This document shows positions 55,596-64,000 of a stretch of 64,000 nt of DNA, one piece after another (positions within the stretch are counted from its first letter, which is position 1; every line of letters starts with the position of its first letter). The stretch comes from DASWJZ01 sp963761005 (GTDB lineage Bacteria > Pseudomonadota > Alphaproteobacteria > Rhizobiales > Afifellaceae). The stretch lies in NCBI GenBank assembly GCA_963761005.1, contig CAVXFK010000026.1, positions 310,001 to 374,000 of the forward strand, given 5' to 3'. A program made the translations under genes and the position numbers. A model generated the notes under the pieces. It was given only the letters and a program-made list of their open reading frames with translations. It was not told the origin of the DNA and did not search any database.

Positions 55596-57458
55596 TCAGC
55601 CCGCCTTGCCGATCTTCGCCGCCTTGGCGGCGTCGAACCACCACGTGTCGAGCACGCCGGGATCGTATTTCGCCGTCTTTTCCGGGCGTGAGTACATGTC
55701 CCAATAAGCGAACCAGTGGAACTTCCGGTTCCATTGCGGAACCCAGAAGTGCAGCGCCCGGAGCACGCGATCGAGCGCGCTCGACGCGGCGACGAAGCTG
55801 TCCCAATCGTTCGCCGACGTCACCTTGTCAAGCAGCGCATCGACGGCCGGGTCGGCAACGCCGGAGAGGTTGTAGGAGCCCTCCTGTGCGGCGCTCTTCG
55901 ACGAGAAGAACTGTTTGATGCTCTCGTCGGGATAAAGCGCCGTGGAGAAGCGCGAGACGACCATGTCGAAGTCGAAGCGCTTCTGCCGTTCGGTATATTG
56001 CGCCGGGTCGAGGGTGCGATAGGTCGCTTCGACGCCGAGCAGTCTCAGTCCCGCGATGTAGGCGTTGGTGTGCGGCTCGAATCCGCCGTCGTCGTCGAGG
56101 AATTCGATCGTGAAGGGCGAGCCGTCAGGCGCGAGGAGGGTGCTGCCGCTCCGCTTGCATCCAGCGGCGTCGAGAAGCTCCGACGCTTCCTGCAGCATCT
56201 TCCGGTCGCGCCCGGACCCGTCGGAGACGGGCGGCACGAACACCTCCCCGAACACTTCCGCCGGCACCTTGTCGCGAAGCGGCTCAAGCAGCGCAAGCTC
56301 CGCCGCGGTCGGCTTGCCGGTGGCCATCAGCGGCGAGTTTTGGAAGAACGACTGCGTTCGGTCGTACAAGCCGAACATGATGGTCTTGTTCGTCCATTCG
56401 AAGTCGAACGCATAGGTGAGCGCGAGCCGTACCCTCGGATCGGCGAATTTCGGCCGCCGCATGTTGATGAACCAGCCCTGCCCGCCCGACGGTGAGCCGT
56501 CCGGCACTTCCTCCTTGACGACGCGCCCGTCCTCGATCGCGGGGAAGTCGTAGCCGGTCGCCCAGTCGCGTGAGCGGAACTCCTCACGGAACGTGATGTT
56601 GCCCTTCTTGAAGGCTTCGAAGGAAGCGGTGCGGTCGCGATAATATTCGTAGCGGATGCGGTCGAAATTGTACTGCCCGGTCATCACCGGCAGCGTTTCA
56701 GCCCACCAGTCGGCGACACGCTCGAACTCGATGAAGTCGCCGAACTTGTAGCTCGCCACCTTGTAGGGCCCGGACCCGAGCGGCGCCTCGCTGTAGGAAG
56801 CCTGGAAGTCCTTTCCGTCCCACCACGCCTTGGAGAAGATCGGCAACCCGGCGACGGCGTTCGGCAGACTCCTCGCCGTGTCGGGCTTGAGCCGGACGGC
56901 GAGCGTATGCGCGTCCTCGGCCTCGACATCCGCCACGCCAAGCAGCTCGGTCGAAATGTTCGGATGGCCCTTCTCGCGCAGCGTCGTGATGGAGAAGGCG
57001 ACATCGTCGGCGGTGATCGGCGAGCCGTCGTGGAAGGCCGCCTCCGGGCGGAGGAAGAAGCGCAGCGCCTTGCGGTCGTCGGAGATTTCCACTTCCTTCG
57101 CGACGAGTCCGTAGACGCTGCCGGGCTCGTCGTTCGAGCTGGTCATGAGAGAGGCGAACGTAAGGCCCATCCCGGCGGCGCCGTCGCCGCGCAGAACGTA
57201 GATATGCAGCGTGTTGAAGGTCTGCGGGTTCTGGTTGCCGCCCCAGCTCGCTAGCTGCGTGACGATGCGACCGCCGCGCGGCGCCTCCGTGTTGACGTAG
57301 TCGAAGTTCGGAAAGTCCGGGCCGTATTTCAGGTCGCCGATCACCGCCATCCCGTGCGCGCGCGACGTGTCTTGGGCGAAGGCCTGAGCGGGCACAAAGG
57401 GTGCGCAGGCGGCGGCTCCGGAGAGCCTCAGCGCGGTGCGTCGTGAGATGCGAATCAT
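55596..57458 (-). CDS. Peptide-binding protein, family 5 (YejA-like, second copy)
   Basis: This is a 620-aa periplasmic binding protein with a twin-arginine-like leader (RISRRTALRLSGAAACAPFV; cleavage near AFAQ). The family 5 core is visible in FDYVNTEAPRGGRIVTQLAS, LRPEAAFHDGSPITADDVAF and APLGSGPYKVASYKFGDFIE. It lies between yejB and another family 5 gene and overlaps the latter by ATGA. The two paralogs are clearly related but differ in leader type and in details of the binding lobes, so they may bind different peptides. Confidence 0.92.
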   Translation of the reverse strand: MIRISRRTALRLSGAAACAPFVPAQAFAQDTSRAHGMAVIGDLKYGPDFPNFDYVNTEAPRGGRIVTQLASWGGNQNPQTFNTLHIYVLRGDGAAGMGLTFASLMTSSNDEPGSVYGLVAKEVEISDDRKALRFFLRPEAAFHDGSPITADDVAFSITTLREKGHPNISTELLGVADVEAEDAHTLAVRLKPDTARSLPNAVAGLPIFSKAWWDGKDFQASYSEAPLGSGPYKVASYKFGDFIEFERVADWWAETLPVMTGQYNFDRIRYEYYRDRTASFEAFKKGNITFREEFRSRDWATGYDFPAIEDGRVVKEEVPDGSPSGGQGWFINMRRPKFADPRVRLALTYAFDFEWTNKTIMFGLYDRTQSFFQNSPLMATGKPTAAELALLEPLRDKVPAEVFGEVFVPPVSDGSGRDRKMLQEASELLDAAGCKRSGSTLLAPDGSPFTIEFLDDDGGFEPHTNAYIAGLRLLGVEATYRTLDPAQYTERQKRFDFDMVVSRFSTALYPDESIKQFFSSKSAAQEGSYNLSGVADPAVDALLDKVTSANDWDSFVAASSALDRVLRALHFWVPQWNRKFHWFAYWDMYSRPEKTAKYDPGVLDTWWFDAAKAAKIGKAG

Positions 57459-59302
57459 TGCGTCGCTCCAGCGCCTATCTTCTGCGCTTTCGCCTCGTCC
57501 CACCACCAGACCGTTGGGAAACCGACCGAATACTCGGGGAGCGCTGCGGGGTGATCGAAGCGGTCCCAGCGAGCGATACGTGAGAATCTGAGCGCATAGC
57601 TCGGTATCACGTACTGGTTGGCCATCAGCACGCGGTCGAGCGCGTGCGTCGCCGCCACCAGCTCGTTGCGGTCCTTGGTGAGCACGATCTTCTCGACCAG
57701 CGCGTCGACGGCCGGGTCCTTGATTCCGGCATAGTTCTGCGAGCTCGCGCTGTCGGCGGCGGCCGAGCCCCAGTAGGCGCGCTGCTCATTGCCGGGCGAA
57801 AGCGACTCCGCCCAACCCGTGTAGATCATGTCGAAGTCGCGCGAGCGCACGCGGTTGATGTATTGCGGCGTATCGATCGTGCGCACCTGCATGTCGATGC
57901 CGATCTTGCGCAGGTTTGCCTGGTAGGCGAGCGCGACGGGCTCGATCGTCGGACCGTTCAGAATCAGCTCGAACGAGAACGGCTTGCCGGACGAATCGAC
58001 GAGTTTCTGGCCGTCCAGATGGTAGCCGGCCTGCTGCAGCAGCGCGAGCGCCTGCCTCAGGTTCTCGCGCCCCTTCTCCGGGCTGCCGCCGACGGGGTTG
58101 GTGTAGGGCGCGGTGAAAATTTCCGGCGGCACCTTGTCCCTGAGCGGTTCGAGCATCGCCAGCTCTTCGCCTTGCGGCAGGCCAGAGGCTGCGAGCGACG
58201 TGCCGTAGAAGAAGCTGTCGATGCGCTCGTACTGGCCGTAGAAGAGCGTCTTCCTCAGCGTCTCGAAGTCGAAGGCGAAGTTGAGCGCCCGGCGCACGCG
58301 CACGTCCTTGAAGAGGTCGCGCCTGAGATTCGGGACGAAGCCGACCATGACGCCGTTGTCGCGGTAGGCGTTGGGAAGCTCTTCCTTGACAACGTTGCCT
58401 TTCTGCACGGCCGGAAAGTCGTATTGCGTCGCCCAACGCTTCGCCGAATTCTCGTCGCGCCAGTCGAAGGCATCGGCCTTGAAGGCTTCGAAGGTGACTG
58501 TCTCGTCGCGGAAGATATCGAACCGTACTTCGTCAAAGTTGTTCTGGCCGATCGAGACTGGGAGGTCTTTCGCCCAATAGTCGCCGACGCGCTTGTAGAC
58601 GATGGTTCTGTTCGGATCGACGCGTTCGATTTCGTAGGGCCCCGAGCCGAGCGGCGGCTCGAGCGTCGAGCTGCCGATGTCGCGCTGCTTGCCGTTGGCG
58701 TCCTTGCCCTCCCACCAGTGCTGCGGCAGGACCATGAGCTGGCCGACGATGTGCGGCAGCTCGCGATTGCCTTTCTGATCGAAGGTGAAGGTGACCTCGT
58801 GCTCGCCGGCCACCTCGGCCTTGGTGACGTGCTGATAGTAGAACTTCTGCGACGGGTTGAGCTGGGTCAGCTTCTCGAACGACCACACCACGTCTTCCGG
58901 CGTGATCGGCTGGCCGTCGTGCCACTTCGCTTCGGGCCGCAACCGAAAGGTGACGGAGGAGTAGTCGTCGGGATAGCTCATCGCCTCCGCGATCAGCCCG
59001 TACATGGTCGAGACCTCGTCGAGCGCCGAGGTCATCAGCGTTTCGTAGATCAGGCCAAGGCCCGGCGCGGGGTTCCCCTTGGCGAGGATCGGATTGAGCG
59101 TGTCGAAGCCGCCGGTATCGGAGAGCCTCACCATGCCGCCTTTCGGGGCGTCCGGATTGACGTAGTCGAAATGCTTGAAATCGGCCGGGTATTTCGGCTC
59201 ATCGTTGAGCGAGGTCGCGTATCGCCAGACCTTCTCCTGCGCCTCGCCCGGACTGGCGATGAAGACGAGGAGGAGGGCGGCGAGGACAAGGCGAAAATGC
59301 AT
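57455..59302 (-). CDS. Peptide-binding protein, family 5 (YejA-like, first copy)
   Basis: This periplasmic binding protein of about 615 aa has a Sec signal peptide (HFRLVLAALLLVFIASPGEA). The mature protein has FDYVNPDAPKGGMVRLSDTG, LRPEAKWHDGQPITPEDVVW and PPLGSGPYEIERVDPNRTIV. It is the first gene of the yej-like operon on this strand. ATG 59302 or 59308 are the likely starts; the frame runs open to 59350 with a poor leader. Confidence 0.92.
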   Translation of the reverse strand: MHFRLVLAALLLVFIASPGEAQEKVWRYATSLNDEPKYPADFKHFDYVNPDAPKGGMVRLSDTGGFDTLNPILAKGNPAPGLGLIYETLMTSALDEVSTMYGLIAEAMSYPDDYSSVTFRLRPEAKWHDGQPITPEDVVWSFEKLTQLNPSQKFYYQHVTKAEVAGEHEVTFTFDQKGNRELPHIVGQLMVLPQHWWEGKDANGKQRDIGSSTLEPPLGSGPYEIERVDPNRTIVYKRVGDYWAKDLPVSIGQNNFDEVRFDIFRDETVTFEAFKADAFDWRDENSAKRWATQYDFPAVQKGNVVKEELPNAYRDNGVMVGFVPNLRRDLFKDVRVRRALNFAFDFETLRKTLFYGQYERIDSFFYGTSLAASGLPQGEELAMLEPLRDKVPPEIFTAPYTNPVGGSPEKGRENLRQALALLQQAGYHLDGQKLVDSSGKPFSFELILNGPTIEPVALAYQANLRKIGIDMQVRTIDTPQYINRVRSRDFDMIYTGWAESLSPGNEQRAYWGSAAADSASSQNYAGIKDPAVDALVEKIVLTKDRNELVAATHALDRVLMANQYVIPSYALRFSRIARWDRFDHPAALPEYSVGFPTVWWWDEAKAQKIGAGATQ

Positions 59303-59495
59303 CGGCATCTGATCCCGTCGGCAACGGTCGGACCGTCGTGCAATCGTCAATTCGTCATATAGCAGGAATGCGGCCTCAGCCGCACACGCCGAAACCGAAA
59401 ATGACGAAAAGTTAAGCGCTTGCGAGCGGCGGGAGCCGGTCGAAGCGCTTAGACGGCTGCGGTTCGGGCCGCTGCGGCGGCCAGGCCGGTCGCCG

Positions 59496-60674
59496 CTATT
59501 TGAGCGTCTCCAGGTAGGCGATGACGTTCTGCCGGTCGGCTTCGTTCTTGACGCCCAGGAACACCATCCTCGTGCCCGGCACGACCGTGCGCGGATCGGT
59601 CAGGTAGGTGTCGAGCGTCGCCGGATCCCAGACCTTCGAGCCGTTGTCGGAGAACGCCTTCATGGCGTCGGAGTAGCTGTAGCCGGAGGCCGAAGCGACC
59701 GCCCGTCCGACAACGCCCCAAAGATGTGGCCCGACCTTGTTCGCCGCTGCCGAGGTCAGGTCGTGACAGACCGAGCAGCGCTTGGCGTAGGCGGCACCCT
59801 TCGTCACGTCGCCTCCGCCTGCTGCAGCTGGTGCCGCCGCAGGCGTTTCGGTCTGCGCGGTCTGCTGCTCAGCCGGCTGCTGAGCTGCCGGTGCGGGAGC
59901 AGGCGTTGCAGCAGGTGCTGGAGCGGGCGCCGGTGTCGGAGCGGCTGCCGTCTGTTGTTCGGCGGGGGCCGGAGCAGGGGCAGGGGCAGGAGCAGGGGCA
60001 GGAGCAGGAGCCTCGGCAGTCGCGGCTGGTGCGGGCGCAGGCGTTGCGGCAGGTGCCGCCGCGGCGGGCGTCTCGGTCGCGGGCGCAGTGGAAGCGACCT
60101 GCGTCCCTGACGCGCTCTCAGCCGCCGTAGCTTCAGGCAGAGGCACCGGGTTGTCGGAGAGCGTCCGGAGATAGGCGATGACGTCCGCCCGCTCCTGGTC
60201 GTTCTTCAAGCCGGCGAAGGCCATCTTGGTGCCAGGAACCGTTCCCTTCGGATTGCTGAGGAATGTGTTCAGGTGGTCGAAGGTCCACGTCTGGGCTTCC
60301 TGCGCGAACTTCTTCATCGGGTCGTCGTATTCGTAGCCCTCATGCGACGCGATCGGGCGTCCGACGACGCCGTAAAGGTTGGGGCCGACCTTGTTCGGTC
60401 CGCCCTTTGTGAAGTCATGGCAGGTCGTGCATATCTTTGCCTTCGCCTCGCCCTTCTTCGTGTCGGCGCTTGCGAGGAGCACGGCGATCGGCTTCTGCGC
60501 CGGCGTCTTGCTACCCGCGCCGGAGCCTTGCTCTGTCGCCACCGCGATGACATATCCGGGCGCCTCGGGCGCTTCGGACGAGAAAATGATCTCGGAGAAG
60601 ATGCCCAGCCCGAAGGTGAGCAGAAGCGCAAAAAGGACTGCGCCCGCGATCTTGTTCCACTCGAAGGAATCCAT
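59496..60674 (-). CDS. Membrane-anchored di-heme cytochrome c, duplicated CycM-type domain
   Basis: This 392-aa protein starts DSFEWNKIAGAVLFALLLTF, the typical membrane anchor of CycM (cytochrome c552). The first heme domain has CTTCHDFTKGGPNKVGPNLY with the distal Met in VPGTKMAFAGLKN. A long Ala/Pro/Gln-rich linker (about residues 200-290) leads to a second, very similar heme domain: CSVCHDLTSAAANKVGPHLW and VPGTRMVFLGVKN. CycM is normally a single-domain protein of about 180-190 aa that carries electrons from the bc1 complex to the aa3 oxidase. It is divergent from kdsB, as in other Rhizobiales. Confidence 0.93.
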   Translation of the reverse strand: MDSFEWNKIAGAVLFALLLTFGLGIFSEIIFSSEAPEAPGYVIAVATEQGSGAGSKTPAQKPIAVLLASADTKKGEAKAKICTTCHDFTKGGPNKVGPNLYGVVGRPIASHEGYEYDDPMKKFAQEAQTWTFDHLNTFLSNPKGTVPGTKMAFAGLKNDQERADVIAYLRTLSDNPVPLPEATAAESASGTQVASTAPATETPAAAAPAATPAPAPAATAEAPAPAPAPAPAPAPAPAEQQTAAAPTPAPAPAPAATPAPAPAAQQPAEQQTAQTETPAAAPAAAGGGDVTKGAAYAKRCSVCHDLTSAAANKVGPHLWGVVGRAVASASGYSYSDAMKAFSDNGSKVWDPATLDTYLTDPRTVVPGTRMVFLGVKNEADRQNVIAYLETLK

Positions 60675-60831
60675 TCGGCTGGAGCTCCGGCAAGGCCTCG
60701 GAAAAGGCAGCTTTCCCGCGGGTTTTCGCAGGTTGCGGCAGAGGTATCGCGTTTGCCATGAGCCATCAAGCCGTATAAGCCGCCTCTCCTGAGACGTTTT
60801 GCCACCGAAAACCTTCGCTTCGCCGCCTTCC

Positions 60832-61566
60832 ATGCAGCCTCTCGTCGTAATTCCGGTGCGCCTCGCGGCGACCCGCTTGCCGAACAAGCCGCTCGCCGAC
60901 ATCGGCGGGTGCCCGATGATCGCGCACGTCGTGGCGAAGGCGCGCGCCGCCGGTATCGGGCCAGTGGCGGTCGCTGCGGATTCTGAAGAGATCGCCGCCG
61001 CGCTTGCCGGGACGGGCGCCGAGGTGGTGCTGACCCGTCCCGATCACCCCTCCGGCTCTGACCGTATCTTCGAGGCGCTTGGCCGGCTCGACCCCGGGCG
61101 GCGCTACGACGTCGTTGTGAATGTGCAGGGTGATTTTCCGACGGTTGCGCCCGACGCGATCGCGGCTGCGCTTGGCCCTCTCGCGGACCCCGAAGTTGAC
61201 ATTGCGACGCTCGCCGGCGTGATCGTGCACGAAGCGGAGCGGACCAATCCAAACGTCGTCAAGGTGGTCGGGACACCGGTCGCGGAGCGGCGGCTCCGTG
61301 CCCTTTATTTCACGCGTGCCACGGCGCCCTCTGGCGAAGGGCCACTTTACCATCACAGCGGCATCTACGCTTATCGCCGCGCGGCGCTTGAGCGTTTCGT
61401 CGCGCTTAAGCCGAGCGTGCTTGAGAAACGCGAGCGGCTTGAGCAGCTGCGGGCGCTGGAAGCCGGCATGCGGATCGATGTAACGGTGATCGACGATGTG
61501 CCTTTCGGCGTCGACACGCCGGAGGATCTGGAGCGGGCGCGGGCGCTCCTTGCTGGAAAGCGTTGA
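60832..61566 (+). CDS. kdsB: 3-deoxy-manno-octulosonate cytidylyltransferase
   Basis: KdsB activates Kdo to CMP-Kdo for lipopolysaccharide inner-core synthesis. The 244-aa protein opens VVIPVRLAATRLPNKPLADI with the nucleotide-binding motif and has LTRPDHPSGSDRIFEAL, VVNVQGDFPTVAP, HHSGIYAYRRAALERFV and the end VDTPEDLERARAL. The ATG at 60832 fits the family; the frame extends 11 codons upstream. The stop lies 14 bases before the pheA start. Confidence 0.94.
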   Translation: MQPLVVIPVRLAATRLPNKPLADIGGCPMIAHVVAKARAAGIGPVAVAADSEEIAAALAGTGAEVVLTRPDHPSGSDRIFEALGRLDPGRRYDVVVNVQGDFPTVAPDAIAAALGPLADPEVDIATLAGVIVHEAERTNPNVVKVVGTPVAERRLRALYFTRATAPSGEGPLYHHSGIYAYRRAALERFVALKPSVLEKRERLEQLRALEAGMRIDVTVIDDVPFGVDTPEDLERARALLAGKR

Positions 61567-61580
61567 GACGGGAGTTGGTT

Positions 61581-62468
61581 TTGGCGAAGCAGCGTGTGGT
61601 GTTCCAGGGCGAGCCGGGGGCGAATTCCCATATCGCCTGTCTGGAAGTGTTTCCCGACTGCGAGCCGGTGCCGCAGCCGACCTTCGAGGATTGCTTCCAG
61701 ACGATCTCCTCGGGCGAGGCAGATCTCGGTATGATTCCGATCGAGAACTCGCTCGCCGGCCGCGTCGCCGACATCCATCACCTGCTGCCGACGTCCGACC
61801 TTTCCATCATCGGCGAGCATTTCCTGCCGGTGCACCACCAGCTCCTCGGCGTGCGCGGAGCAAAGCTCGAAGAGATCGAGGTGGTGCAGAGCCACGTCCA
61901 GGCGCTCGGCCAGTGCCGCCGCTTCATCCGCAAGCTCGGCGTATCGTCTGAGGTCGCGGCTGACACGGCGGGCTCCGCGCGCTACGTCGCCGAGCTTGGC
62001 GAGCGCAAGCGCGCCGCGCTCGCCTCGCGCCTCGCCGCCGAAATCTACGGCCTCGACATCCTAAAGGAGAACGTCGAGGACGAGGATCACAACACGACGC
62101 GCTTCGTCATCCTCTCGCGCGAGGCGATCCGCGCCCCGGCGAAGAACGGCCCGGTCGTCACGTCCTTCATCTTCCGCGTCAGGAACGTGCCGGCGGCGCT
62201 TTATAAGGCGCTCGGCGGCTTTGCCACGAACGGCGTCAACATGACGAAGCTCGAGAGCTATCAGCTCGGCGGAAAATTCTTCGCGACGCTGTTCTATGCC
62301 GACGTCGAGGGGCACCCCGACGACCATTCGTTGAACCTCGCGCTCGAAGAGCTGGAGTTCTTTTCCGCCGAGTTCCGCATCGTCGGCGTCTATCCGGCGA
62401 GCCCTTTCCGCGCCAACATCGCGGAGCCCGAAGAGAACCGCGATCTCAGGCCTCAAGCGCCCGGGTAG
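61581..62468 (+). CDS. pheA: Prephenate dehydratase
   Basis: PheA converts prephenate to phenylpyruvate for phenylalanine synthesis. The 295-aa protein has the catalytic domain RVVFQGEPGANSHIACLEVF, IPIENSLAGRVADIHHLLPT and NTTRFVILSREA (Thr-Arg-Phe motif), then an ACT regulatory domain with ALGGFATNGVNMTKLESYQL and FFATLFYADVEGH (ESRP-like region). The start is TTG at 61581 (MAKQRVVF), which matches relatives; a TTG at 61563 overlapping kdsB is less likely. Confidence 0.93.
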   Translation: MAKQRVVFQGEPGANSHIACLEVFPDCEPVPQPTFEDCFQTISSGEADLGMIPIENSLAGRVADIHHLLPTSDLSIIGEHFLPVHHQLLGVRGAKLEEIEVVQSHVQALGQCRRFIRKLGVSSEVAADTAGSARYVAELGERKRAALASRLAAEIYGLDILKENVEDEDHNTTRFVILSREAIRAPAKNGPVVTSFIFRVRNVPAALYKALGGFATNGVNMTKLESYQLGGKFFATLFYADVEGHPDDHSLNLALEELEFFSAEFRIVGVYPASPFRANIAEPEENRDLRPQAPG

Positions 62469-62481
62469 GAGCCAAGAGTTC

Positions 62482-63417
62482 CTAGGCGTCTGCGAACGCC
62501 TTGATCAGATGATGCGCGATCGCCATCGGGAAAGGTGCCTTCAGTCCGTCGGGATGCGTGCCGGCGAGCATCTGCCGCACCTCTTCGCGGTCGAACCAGC
62601 GGCAGTCCTCCAGCTCCTCCGCGTCGCGGTCGACCTCGGTCGAAAGCGCCTCGGCGTGGCAGCCGATCATGAGCGAATGCGGGAAGGGCCAGGGCTGGCT
62701 TGAGTGATACGCGACGCGGCCGACGAGAATTCCGGATTCCTCCTTCACCTCGCGACGGACCGCCTCCTCGATGGTCTCACCCGGCTCCAGGAATCCCGCG
62801 AGCGCTGAATACATGCCAGGCGTGAAGCGCGCCTGCCGGCCGAGCAGGCAGCGCTCTCCGTCGATCGCAAGCATGATGACGACGGGGTCGACACGCGGAA
62901 AAATCTCCGTCTGGCAGGACGGGCAGACGCGGCTCGTGCCGCCGCCCTTCATCTCAAGCGGCGTGCCGCAGCGCCCGCAGAAGCGGTTCGCCGCGTGCCA
63001 GTGGAGATAGGAGCGCGCCTGCGCCAGCGCCGCGAGATCGGCTTCGCCAAGCCCGCCTTCGATGGCGAGCGAGCGGAGGTCGGTCGTTCTCGTGCCGTTG
63101 GGAAGTTCCGCCTGTTGCGCGACTCGCCCGGCAAAGCGTGCCGCGTCGTCGACGACCCCGAGAAGGATCAGGCTCTCCGCCAGAAGGCCAAGGCCGCGCG
63201 CCTCGTCGGGCCGGAAGGCGGCGCCGACGCTTCCGCCGTTCTGGCGAAGGAGAACGCGGTCTTCGTCGAAGAGGTAGACGACCGCCTTTTCGCCGGCGAG
63301 CGCCTCGGCGAAGTCGAGGCCCGCGCGTGCCTCGCTCCAGCGCTCGATCGGGTTGCCGAGAAATGCCGGGAACGAGGTTCTCTTGTTCAGGAAGCGATCG
63401 TCGAAGAAGGAGGGCAT
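62482..63417 (-). CDS. nudC: NAD+ diphosphatase (NudC-type Nudix hydrolase)
   Basis: This 311-aa enzyme hydrolyses NAD(H) and can remove NAD caps from RNA. The N-terminal domain is followed by a zinc ribbon with Cys pairs CGRCGTPLE and CPSCQTEIF, then the Nudix box GFLEPGETIEEAVRREVKEE with SGI and the NudC motif SQPWPFPHSLMIG. The ATG at 63417 gives a standard length. A GTG at 63468 overlapping the HIT stop (GTGA) is a possible alternative that would couple translation. Confidence 0.9.
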   Translation of the reverse strand: MPSFFDDRFLNKRTSFPAFLGNPIERWSEARAGLDFAEALAGEKAVVYLFDEDRVLLRQNGGSVGAAFRPDEARGLGLLAESLILLGVVDDAARFAGRVAQQAELPNGTRTTDLRSLAIEGGLGEADLAALAQARSYLHWHAANRFCGRCGTPLEMKGGGTSRVCPSCQTEIFPRVDPVVIMLAIDGERCLLGRQARFTPGMYSALAGFLEPGETIEEAVRREVKEESGILVGRVAYHSSQPWPFPHSLMIGCHAEALSTEVDRDAEELEDCRWFDREEVRQMLAGTHPDGLKAPFPMAIAHHLIKAFADA

Positions 63418-63464
63418 CGGGGCTTTCGTGAGGGGATCGCGGACGGATGTGGGGCCGCCGAGCG

Positions 63465-63872
63465 TCACTTCAAGCGCGCGGCGAGCCTGGCCGCAAGGGC
63501 CTCCGCCGCGCCGGGCGGATAGGCTTTCGCGGGGGCAGCGCCCCAGACCGGCTTCGGCCAAGCCGGATCGTCACGCCGCCTGGCGATCACGTGCACGTGG
63601 AGTTGGGGGACCATGTTGCCGAGTGCTGCGACGTTGAGCTTGTCGCACGCGACCTCGGCGCGAAGCGCCGCGCTCGCAAGCGCGATCTCCTCAATGAGCC
63701 GCACGCGGTCCTCCGCGCTGAGATCGACGATCTCCGTGATCCCGGCGCGCCGAGGCACGAGCAGTAGCCACGCATAGCTCGCGTCGCGCATCAGTCTGAC
63801 TGCGGAAAGCGGCAGCTCGGCCACCGCTATGCTGTCGGCGTCAAGCCGCGGATCGAGGGCAAATTCGGCCAT
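63465..63872 (-). CDS. HIT family protein
   Basis: This 135-aa histidine-triad protein has the core LLVPRRAGITEIVDLSAEDR, KLNVAALGNMVPQLHVHVIA and RRRDDPAWPKPVWGA. The triad reads QLHVHV, so the first His of the usual H-x-H-x-H is a Gln; the central pair is kept. This form is common in the alphaproteobacterial subgroup next to nudC. The ATG at 63872 fits the domain; the frame extends 28 codons upstream. Likely a nucleotide hydrolase or transferase. Confidence 0.87.
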   Translation of the reverse strand: MAEFALDPRLDADSIAVAELPLSAVRLMRDASYAWLLLVPRRAGITEIVDLSAEDRVRLIEEIALASAALRAEVACDKLNVAALGNMVPQLHVHVIARRRDDPAWPKPVWGAAPAKAYPPGAAEALAARLAARLK

Positions 63873-63945
63873 TGCGGGCGCCGGCTCTGGTTGACTGTCC
63901 GGCCCCCGCGGCCCACAAGGTCCGCGCGTTTTTCCGGAGCATTTC

Positions 63946-64000
63946 GTGACCGACATTGCCCAGCTCCGCTCTGTTGTCGAGAGCGCTTTCGAGGACCGCC
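63946..64000 (+). CDS. dapD: Tetrahydrodipicolinate N-succinyltransferase, 5' end (cut by window edge)
   Basis: A GTG start preceded by CCGGAG opens the frame TDIAQLRSVVESAFEDR, matching the N-terminus of DapD, which succinylates tetrahydrodipicolinate in lysine/diaminopimelate synthesis. Only 18 codons are in the window, so the call rests on this short match and on the divergent HIT/nudC neighbours. Confidence 0.65.
   Translation, partial: MTDIAQLRSVVESAFEDR

Overview
The window is GC-rich chromosomal DNA from an alphaproteobacterium, most likely a member of the Hyphomicrobiales (Rhizobiales). The evidence is the combination of an ActS/ActR (RegB/RegA) redox two-component pair, MmcB, the membrane ferritin MbfA with an Irr-type (ICE) box, a CycM-type membrane cytochrome c, a cpa/tad Flp pilus locus flanked by CtrA-type TTAA-N7-TTAA sites, an EcfG-type promoter on a DUF1328 gene, and rhizobial-style palindromic intergenic repeats. 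No rRNA, tRNA, CRISPR array, complete insertion sequence or prophage was seen.

Layout. 1-4006: a four-gene ABC importer (binding protein cut by the window edge, two permeases, a PotA-like ATPase with one frameshift). 4026-11100: housekeeping genes: small lipoprotein, mmcB, actS-actR, dapB, EVE protein, rhomboid, gpmA and a permuted NlpC/P60-like hydrolase. 11202-15645: DMT exporter with divergent ArsR regulator, mbfA, udgX, a CDGSH protein and a GNAT acetyltransferase. 15717-17519: lepA. 17520-21440: an accessory-looking patch with an aldo/keto reductase, two remnants of a VOC-family C-terminus, an AlbA_2 (Schlafen-type) protein, a DUF2442/DUF4160 pair and two intergenic repeats. 21631-33435: mixed metabolic genes, including a DsbA-like protein, an SDR, a MarR/GNAT operon, a methyltransferase, a B12-binding radical SAM protein of HpnP type, a DUF1328 stress protein, a 1-Cys peroxiredoxin, a retropepsin, pgm and a phosphomannomutase.

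33437-46708 is the Flp/Tad pilus locus. flp, cpaA, cpaB, cpaC, cpaD, cpaE, cpaF, tadB and tadC lie on the plus strand. Two TadE/G pseudopilins, a CpaC-N-terminal-like protein and a TadD-like TPR lipoprotein lie on the minus strand. An unusual PhnD-like binding-protein gene sits at the left border. Together these encode the pilin, its peptidase, the secretin and pilotin, the localisation ATPase, the motor and the inner-membrane platform. Two perfect CtrA-type sites at the divergent promoters suggest cell-cycle control.

46845-64000: a leucyl aminopeptidase, a MarR regulator, an NlpC/P60 protein, an FkbM methyltransferase and a GhrA-type reductase; then a minus-strand yej-type peptide importer with two binding proteins, a YejB permease and a YejE-YejF fusion; then a double-domain CycM; then kdsB, pheA, nudC, a HIT protein and the start of dapD.

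Four genes (ABC ATPase, PhnD-like, CpaC-N-like, yejB) are each broken by a single-base indel in a two-base run, with intact homology on both sides. That pattern looks more like sequence error than decay, so these four should be read as probably functional. I see no clearly new multi-gene system. The points that most deserve follow-up are the YejE-YejF fusion, the tandem CycM, the predicted CtrA control of the pilus locus, the PhnD-like protein beside it, and the AlbA_2 island.
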